DNA from: Littorina saxatilis
Taxonomy: Eukaryota; Mollusca; Gastropoda; Littorinimorpha; Littorinidae
Direction of reading: 5' to 3'
Assembly: GCF_037325665.1 (NCBI RefSeq)
Contig: NC_090246.1
Coordinates: 56,686,435 to 56,750,434, forward strand
DNA length: 64,000 nucleotides
Position numbers and translations under genes: made by a program. Below the pieces are notes generated by a model. The model saw only the letters and a list, made by a program, of their open reading frames with translations, was not told the origin of the DNA and searched no databases. Of this stretch, positions 57,001 through 64,000 are shown piece after piece. The number at the start of each line of letters is the position of its first letter. Position 1 is the first letter of the stretch.

Positions 57001-60000
57001 CTGATCTGTAGTTTACAGTTGTTAAGCCCTGAGTGCCCCTTTGTACATCTACAGTTCGTCACCTTTTGTTCTTTTTTTGCTTTGTAGAAAGAATACAGCA
57101 GAGTGACTCGACTGTTCAAGGAGATGCTACGCTTACACCCTGCTGAACCAGGTAGGTACTTAACACACAATCATTGCTGTATTGGAATATAAATGTGGAC
57201 ATCCACTATTTAATCATATTTTTTGAATGGCGAAATTCCGTCAACTGCCTCTATGCCGTAGTGGCTTTATAAAAGGTCTTGAAACAGCTATCACACTTAT
57301 GCACAAATGCTTTGCAAGTTTGGTTCCACAACATTCCTTTGTTTATCTAGGGCAAAAAGGTAAAAGATGTTTCTACAGTCTCAGACTACTTTCTGCATTT
57401 CAGGACAGCTGAAGCTTTAAATTATGTGTTTAAATAGATGCTGTGAAAAAATCGGAAAACCATGTGGCAGAAAAAATGCGTGGATATTGGATTGCAATGC
57501 AGTGATGTGTGTTCACAAGAAACAAAAATGTAAAAAATGATGTATTTGCAGAGCTGTGGATCCAAGCTGCAAGATGGGAAGTTGAACAAAGTAACCTGGA
57601 AGCTGCTCGCGCCTTGATGCAGAGATGTCTCAGCTACAACAAAACATCTCGCTTGGCGTGGGTGGAGGTAGGATTAAGTTTGATTAGATGTGTAGCTTTA
57701 CTCAGTTGAAGCTTTTGCCCAGGTCTGGAACTCTCAAAGACAATATGCGGACATAACTCTTGGTTTTGTGTGTGTGTGTGTGTGTCAGAACACAAGTTTG
57801 TCTTCTATAAAATAAAATAAAAAGTTCTTGCATTTGCTTTTTTGTTTCAGTACTACAAGCTGGAGATTGAGCTGGCAAAAATGGTGAGTTTTACTCTGTT
57901 GTTATAGATTCTGTCTTTTTCATGCATGTCCAACTTCAAATCATACTGCACAGAAAACCACCCTAAGAAAAGGTTTGGTTTTGCTTTGTCCACTCCAAAG
58001 CAAGTGAGTGATGAAAGAATTTTAACTTTGGGAAAATGCTGACAAATTGTAAGTAACGTCCAATGTGCCACTCCAATGTAAGTGAGGGATGACTTTCTGA
58101 AGATGCTGAAAAGAACTTGTATAATGTCATATTTATCAGCCAGACTAAAAATGGTTGGTATGGATTTAGAACTGGTTTTAGTGCTTTCACTCTGTCTTGT
58201 TATGAGAACCAGCTTTCTCAGAGTTTCTATTTATAATGTCTCTAAGTTTACCTCCATTGTAAGCCTCTCCCACTGATCTTATATGATCTGAGTTGGAGGT
58301 AAATTTAAACACATTATAAACAAGAAATCTGAGAAAGCTGGAAGGGGGAGGTCGTAAAAGTGAGATCACGGTGTAATTAGTGAGTTAGAGGTGTTTATTT
58401 TTATGGACATATTGGTAGATTGGAAGTTTACTGTATGACTGAGTGATTTTGGCATGTTTGCTTTGGTTGTGTTACAGGAGGAAGAACCCACAGGGAAGAT
58501 TGCACAGCTTGTCTACGCACACGCTTGTCAAGAACTGCCTGGTAAATTCTATTTATTCTGTGGGTCAGTAATATGGATTCTGTGATGATGGTTAGTGTAA
58601 GGAATATATTTGCAAACGACACTATGACGCACAACACAAGCTTTTTGCTTGATAAGGAGTTACAGAACCACATCTTTTGGATTTGAATGACAGTCTTAAT
58701 GGTATGGGTTTTGGTTGTTTGTTTGTGAGTACATTTGTGGTGTTTCAATGAGCAACATAATGATTTTTCAGGTTTGTAAATCTTGTGATCATTAATTTCT
58801 CTGTTGTTTTTTCCCTCAGATGATGTGGACCTGCTGTTGGAGTTTATAAAGACAGCACAGAAAACTGTTTTCATGAAAGATCACGCAGAGCAAATGCTAA
58901 AACAGTGGGTTGTTTGGCTTATTATTTTTTATTTTTTATTTTTCTTGTTTGTCAAAGTGTTGAGGGTGTGCAATGTATTCTATGATAGCAACATTGCAGA
59001 ATGCAAGATTTGTTTTAGTGCAAAACTTTGGCATTGCAAAATTTTAGATAATATAAGTTTCATCTATCGTGACATAGTGAAATGATGTGCCTTCTCATCT
59101 GTAGCTTGTCTCAGCCAGCCTAAATATACTGGAGAAGAAGATGGATTCAAGATTCAAACAGAGTTTTTTGAGACCACACCCACTTTAAAGTTTGTGCAGA
59201 TGAATTGCAAAAAAAAGGCATGTTGTCTGAGACTGAAAAAGGGGAATACTTTAGAACCCACAAACACTGTCTGGGCTTGTATTTGAAGCAGGGAGCACTT
59301 GGCCTGCAAAAGCTTGTTTGGGAGAGCAAGAAACCTTTGCATTCTTCTCTGGCATGACTTTTTGCTGTTTTTCATGATTTTTAATCTCTTTTCTTTGTTG
59401 TAACGCTTGAGGAGTTATTTTTGGGTCTGTTTGCGTGCTTGTCTGTTCAAGAACAAAATTGCACACGTTAACATTGACCTTAAGAGTAAACCAGTATGAT
59501 GTACACGTTGTTTCATTTCAGATTGCGGGAGGAGTTCTCTCACTTGCCTCGTGTCTGGGATTTTCTGGCCAGACGCGTGCTGCCGACGAAACAGAGGAAA
59601 CGTAAGTCGGAACGATGAATTAAGTTAATTGAAATACAAGCTGTAGCAAAGCATCTATCCCCAACCCCCAACACAAAAAAGACAAGGTAAAAAAGAAGTG
59701 GTGCTCATTGTCATTATCTTCTGACAGAAAGTGATATTTTTAGGTGTTAGAGTTGCTTGTTTGTAACTTTATCCCTGTTCAACTATCGTTTTGAAATGTA
59801 TGCTCTGGAAGAGAAGTACTGTACCTGAATTTTGGAATTTATTTTTTGTTTGTGTTGATATTTTTTGTTGCATGCATGCAAAATGAATTCACTGATTGAG
59901 AAACCTTTTTGCGATCTACAGTAAAGCTGTGTATAACGACCACCTAAGGATCAGCCAAAAATGAGGTGGTGGTTATGGACAACATAAACTATATAGAAAA

Positions 60001-60764
60001 ACTCATTGGGTAGCCTTTGCACTGGTTGTAATGGGCAGGTGGTCGTTACCGAGAGGTGGTCGACAGAGCAGGTTGACTATTTGATTGCATTTACCTGCCG
60101 TTGTCAAACATAGTCAAAGGGAAGCAAGAACATCTTTAACTGGTGTGTTTAGATAAGCTCCCTTGGACCAACAGAAATACAACCGAGTATCTTAGGAAGC
60201 TCAAGAATCATTGTGACCTCATCGTTTTGATGATTCACTTATTCCCTTTAAGACAGAGTTCCACATGACGTAAGATCAGAAGGTATTATATATACTTGTT
60301 CCTTGGGAGGTATGAATGCCCCCTGTTCTGTTTCCTTGATCAGAGGCATGATACCTACCTTTCTTTCGGAGAAATTATCCTGAGGGAGGGATGGGCGAGT
60401 TTGAATGCAGTTATGTCCTCTTTTTCCTTGTCTTTACCCCTTATTCTCACAGAGGGCCCAATATCGCCCGCTCGAGCTCCCAAATGCAGATCTCTGAAAC
60501 ACCTGCTATACACAATGATATCTTTGACACTTTCCACTTCTACTAGCTTTCTGTGATGTTTGAGCATTTAACATTTAATAAAACTTGCTTAAGTTACTTT
60601 GCTACGATTTTTAAAAAGTTTGAAATGACGTTGCTTTACATCCCATGGGGATAAACGGGTAAGTCCGATTTTTAAATTGCTGATTTCAGTGCCTCGTTTG
60701 ACTGAACAGCAAGAGGAGAAATTCTTTGCCGTGTACCAGCAGGCAGTGTCACGTGTACCCACCA
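50721..60764 (+). CDS. UTP6: U3 snoRNP / SSU processome protein UTP6, first 13 exons (3' end outside window)
   Basis: Exons 50721-50803, 52039-52123, 53362-53400, 55333-55398, 56237-56257, 56764-56811, 57088-57151, 57552-57667, 57851-57883, 58478-58541, 58820-58904, 59522-59601, 60690-60764; phases agree, giving the first 286 residues. UTP6 is a HAT-repeat protein of the small-subunit processome, needed for nucleolar 18S pre-rRNA processing. Landmarks: MAEFVQQSLCQIKDELE, RQTKFEYRIRRRRKSEEDF, YQQDILKLL, KRGTEVPIIFRIHNLFQ, VWLSHIEFCKK, SRVTRLFKEMLRLHP, LWIQAARWEVEQSNLEAARA (a HAT unit), YYKLEIELAKM, VWDFLARRVLP, FFAVYQQAVSRVPT. They follow the human order from memory (human 597 aa). Exon 5 is a 21-nt microexon (LCETRFP). 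The rest, beginning near EAMWKCYI in the human protein, should lie past the window edge. A 5'-truncated LINE and a tRNA-derived SINE sit in its introns. Confidence 0.93.
50897..51022. repeat. (GT)n microsatellites in UTP6 intron 1
   Basis: Two GT arrays (50933-50964 and 50981-51017) plus a short ATATAAT-rich block. From 51025 to about 51660 nothing further is recognised. Confidence 0.9.
51691..51726 (-). ncRNA. Hammerhead-like motif of a Penelope-like element remnant
   Basis: On the minus strand the sequence reads CCTGAAGAAGACCCTTAGGT then CGAAACGTCGCCG: a CTGAAGA box, a short potential stem (GACC/GGTC), CGAAAC, then GTC. This order matches the hammerhead-type motif described in terminal repeats of Penelope-like elements, in a form with an altered CTGATGA box. 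No Penelope reverse transcriptase or endonuclease is visible around it, so it would be a solo terminal fragment. Ribozyme activity is not implied. Confidence 0.35.
52315..52822 (-). mobile_element. tRNA-derived SINE in UTP6 intron 2 (reversed)
   Basis: About 510 bp. On the minus strand it begins GACTGGGTGGCCGAGTGGTA (A-box-like) and has GCGAGTTCGACCATGGG (B-box-like) about 45 bp later, a leucine/serine tRNA-like head. A central body follows (ATGAGACGAAAAACCGAGGT, GCACGTTAAAGATCCCACGA), and the 3' part has CCTGCGCCTTGAATATGTGT and ends in ATTGATTGATTG. The tail is an imperfect ATTG repeat. Good evidence for an RNA polymerase III-derived SINE. Confidence 0.8.
53490..54705 (+). mobile_element. 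5'-truncated LINE (non-LTR retrotransposon) in UTP6 intron 3
   Basis: An open frame of 241 codons (53554-54279) encodes only the C-terminal region that follows the reverse transcriptase in CR1/L2/Jockey-type LINEs: FRTLNHKLPIQKGR, then the Cys/His knuckle RICHKCSSGDLGDEFHYIFVC. A 3' UTR of about 400 bp follows, ending GGGGTTTTATTGGAATAAAA and an ACTTG microsatellite (54671-54705), a typical LINE tail. The frame has no stop before its natural end, so the copy is young. The left boundary is uncertain, and no target-site duplication was identified. Confidence 0.75.
55680..55875. mobile_element. Short MITE with AGTCTGTTTACGGTA ends
   Basis: About 190 bp: AAAAGTCTGTTTACGGTAAC at the left, GATACCGTAAACAGACTATT at the right. 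Between them are three repeats of TAGGGTCGG-type sequence and poly-T/poly-C. It lies in UTP6 intron 4. Confidence 0.6.
55900..56058. repeat. pogo-like MITE remnant in UTP6 intron 4
   Basis: AATGGAACCTCTCTTTGAA at the left and AAGTTCCGCTGTA at the right, with CTTTCTCAGACTCTGTCCAC and TTTTTAAAACCTGATTTTC inside. Same phrase set as the remnant at 452-600. Confidence 0.45.
59929..60080. repeat. pogo-like MITE remnant in UTP6 intron 12
   Basis: CAGTAAAGCTGTGTATAACG, ACCACCTAAGG at the left and GGTGGTCGTTACCGAGAGGT, GGTCGACAGAGCAGGTTGAC at the right. An imperfect inverted repeat with the GTGGTCGTTA phrase seen at 49153. Confidence 0.4.
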
Positions 60765-60836
60765 GTGAGTACTGTTTTATTGTCTGCTCTCACTCTCTCT
60801 AAATGTATGTATATGTACACACAGACAGACAGACAG

Positions 60837-62137
60837 AGTCAAGGGGCGGATCACATCATTTTTAAGGGGGGGTTTCCAAATTTCTTTTAGGGACAATTCA
60901 ACGACGCGAAGCGTTTAGTTGAGGGTGCGAAGATGGTGCAATCTGAGCCAAGAAATTTTCCTTAATACACCTTCATAAAAGTAAATTTAAGATGACAAAT
61001 TTGGATCAAAACAAGAAAAATGGACCGATTTGGTGCAACCTGAGCCAGCATATTACCCAACTACCTTCCAAAATCGTCATTTAAAAGACAAATGCCGGCA
61101 CCCGGAAAAATTTGATTAAAAAAGAAAACAAGTCGCGTAAGGCGAAATTACTACATTTAGTCAAGCTGTGGAACTCACAGAATGAAATTGAACGTAGTCC
61201 GCCGCTAGTGCAAAAGGCAGTGAAAGTGACGAGCCTGTTTGGCGCGGTAGCGGTTGCGCTGTGCTTCATAGCACGCTTTACTGTACCTCTCTTCGTTTTA
61301 ACTTTCTGAGCGTGTTTTTAATCCAAACATATCATATCTATATGTTTTTGGAATCAGGAACCGACAAGGAATAAGATGAAAGTGTTTTTAAATTAATTTC
61401 GAAAATTTAATTTTGATCATAATTTTTAATTTTTTTAATTTTCAGAGCTTGTTTTTAATCCAAATATAACATATTTATATGTTTTTGGAATCAGAAAATG
61501 ATGAAGAATAAGATGAACGTAAATTTGGATCGTTTTATAAAAAATTTTTTTTTTTTTACAATTTTCAGATTTTTAATGACCAAAGTCATTAATTAATTTT
61601 TAAGCCACCAAGCTGAAATGCAATACCGAAGTCCGGCCTTCGTCGAAGATTGCTTGGCCAAAATTTCAATCAATTTGATTGAAAAATGAGGGTGTGACAG
61701 TGCCGCCTCAACTTTTACACAAAGCCGGATATGACGTCATCAAAGATATTTATCGAAAAAATGAAAAAAACGTCTGGGGATATCATACCCAGGAACTCTC
61801 ATGTCAAATTTCATAAAGATCGGTCCAGTAGTTTACTCTGAATCGCTCTACACACGCACACGCACACACACACACACACACACACATACACACATACACA
61901 CATACACCATGACCCTCGTCTCGATTCCCCCTCTATGTTAAAATATTAAGTCAAAACTTGACTAAATGTAAAAAGGAGCAATCTGGTGCAATCTGAGTCA
62001 TCACTTTTTCTTTCTTTTCAATTTTTTTGTTTTGTTTTTTTGTTTTTCTCTATTTTTTTTTTTAGGCTATGGGGGAGGGGGGGGGGGTTCCGGAATCACC
62101 GGAAACCCCCCCCCCCCCCCCCCCTGGATCCGCCCCT
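60837..62137. mobile_element. Element with CAAGGGGCGGATC ends, split by an 830-bp repeat
   Basis: Left part 60837-61127 begins TCAAGGGGCGGATCACATCA and contains TGGTGCAACCTGAGCCAGCA. The right part 61971-62137 resumes with GGTGCAATCTGAGTCATCAC and ends in a poly-C run and GGATCCGCCCCTGGA. The two match the termini and interior phrases of the small element at 45290-45514. Between them is an intact 830-bp family copy. Confidence 0.6.
61128..61970 (+). repeat. 830-bp dispersed repeat, copy 4 (nested)
   Basis: Starts ACAAGTCGCGTAAGGCGAAA, ends CAAAACTTGACTAAATGTA, with internal CA repeat (61851-61906) and CCGGATATGACGTCATCAAA. It is inserted in an A-rich segment of the CAAGGGGCGGATC element. Highly similar to copies at 16601 and 47154, so among the youngest. 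Confidence 0.75.
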
Positions 62138-62890
62138 GGAGACACGCACATACATACACATAAAGACATGCAGGCATGGACACAAGCATGTACCTGCGCA
62201 AACACACACACACGAAGGTGCGCACACACACATATTTTTTTTTTTCTGTCCACATGTCTGTCTCCCTCTCTCGTTTTCACTCCCTTCATCTGGTTTGTTC
62301 GTCAGCCTGTCTGCCTGTCTCCTTATTTCTCTCACAGTCTCTTAGTGTATCGCCCCCTTTCCCTCCTTCACTCTGTTGTGCATGAAAGAAAGTTAGATCC
62401 TGGGACAAAAACGAAAAAAGGCTTTCCTAGTTGTGCACAGTGTCACTGCGAAGCAGTTTCCCCTGTTTTTATAAGGACAGTACATGTATCATCTTTAGTC
62501 TTGAGTCTTGATTTCCTGATTGCAAAATGTTTGTGAAAGTTCAAATGTATGGTGCAATAATAACACAGATGAAGCCATGTAAAAGCTGTGTACCTCATGA
62601 TGGCTTTACCCCCTACACACCCCTTGCCTCAGGGGCAGAGTTTCATTTCCTCCCTCATGCAACAATTTCCTGATCTCCTGAGGTCTTGGCGGAAAGCATA
62701 TGAGAAAGTCCTGCGCTCCTGCTGAAAGTTTCTGCAAGGAGTGAGGCAATGCTTTTACTACACGCAGTGTGATGGCAATGGTTACAGACAATAGGGATTG
62801 GGAGATCTACTGTGATCATAGTGGATATGTGTTGCAATGTTCGATGATGGTTGGACTAGGTTGGTTGCTGTATTGCAAAAAGGGAAAACT
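62138..62890. other. Stretch downstream of known UTP6 exons, no confirmed exon
   Basis: Presumed UTP6 intron, from short CA-rich sequence to a GA array. The only exon-like trace is ATGAAGCCAT|GTAAAAG near 62569-62578, discussed as a finding. The minus-strand reading frames at 62600-62840 have no recognisable homology. Confidence 0.4.
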
Positions 62891-63125
<235 letters not shown>

Positions 63126-63265
63126 TGTTTTTCATAACTGCTATATTTTTTGGGAAGCAATCTTACAGATGTAATCAATGTGATCATGCCATGATAAATT
63201 ATTATCAATCTTTACACCAAGGACTTTTTGGTGAGACACTTCTTCCAATACTTGATTTTTAATAT

Positions 63266-63266
<1 letters not shown>

Positions 63267-63350
<84 letters not shown>
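63267..63350. repeat. (GA)n microsatellite, left of the palindromic MITE
   Basis: 84 bp of pure GA repeat abutting GGTGCACC at 63351. It continues as (GA)n at 63783 on the other side of the inserted element. Confidence 0.95.
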
Positions 63351-63943
<593 letters not shown>

Positions 63944-64000
63944 TTAAACAAGTACGAGAGAGAGGGACGGTCAAGCATTGAAGCTATATTTCTCAATCAA

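Noticed and set aside
62606-62837. Minus-strand frames of about 60 codons downstream of UTP6 exon 13
   Set aside because: No similarity, no splice framework and antisense to the presumed UTP6 intron.

Overview
This is animal nuclear DNA. It holds three conserved metazoan multi-exon genes plus the 5' part of a fourth, GT-AG introns, many dinucleotide microsatellites, and a dense load of SINEs, short inverted-repeat elements and DIRS-type retroelements. Several repeat signatures (the SINE tail GTTAAACACCAAATAAAG followed by GAAA units, elements opening with GAGTCAC hairpins, and CAAGGGCGGATC termini) are ones I associate with molluscs. A gastropod-like mollusc is my inference, not something proven here.

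Layout. (1) 228-15576, plus strand: the last 13 exons of a ZZEF1-like gene. Its final intron carries a 7-kb DIRS-like element (8138-15135). (2) 15577-20664: intergenic, two copies of an ~830-bp dispersed repeat in opposite orientation and one SINE. (3) 20665-35416, plus strand: a complete 8-exon mitochondrial 3-hydroxyacyl-CoA dehydrogenase gene (HADH, 311 aa). Its introns hold a piggyBac-like MITE, a SINE, hAT-like and pogo-like MITEs, and a second DIRS-like element (24601-31028). (4) 35417-45931: repeat-rich intergenic DNA with a third DIRS-like element (38371-43684). (5) 45932-50437, minus strand: a complete 5-exon gene for a small RING plus TRAF-type zinc-finger protein (193 aa). (6) 50721 to beyond 60764, plus strand: the first 13 exons of UTP6, sharing a 283-bp divergent intergenic region with gene 5. 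(7) 60765-64000: nested repeats, GA arrays and a near-palindromic MITE, probably within a UTP6 intron.

The genes are unrelated housekeeping functions (a large ZZ/EF-hand scaffold, fatty-acid beta-oxidation, a probable ubiquitin ligase, and ribosome biogenesis), so no operon or pathway cluster is implied. The most unusual object is a near-full-length 5S rRNA sequence (9128-9247), with its internal RNA polymerase III promoter boxes recognisable, inside the gag-like region of the first DIRS-like element and just upstream of a 1.6-kb TCCGGACC-rich tandem array. Also notable are repeated partial copies of exon edges in the ZZEF1-like gene, including an 81-bp, four-unit repeat of an exon end together with its splice donor.
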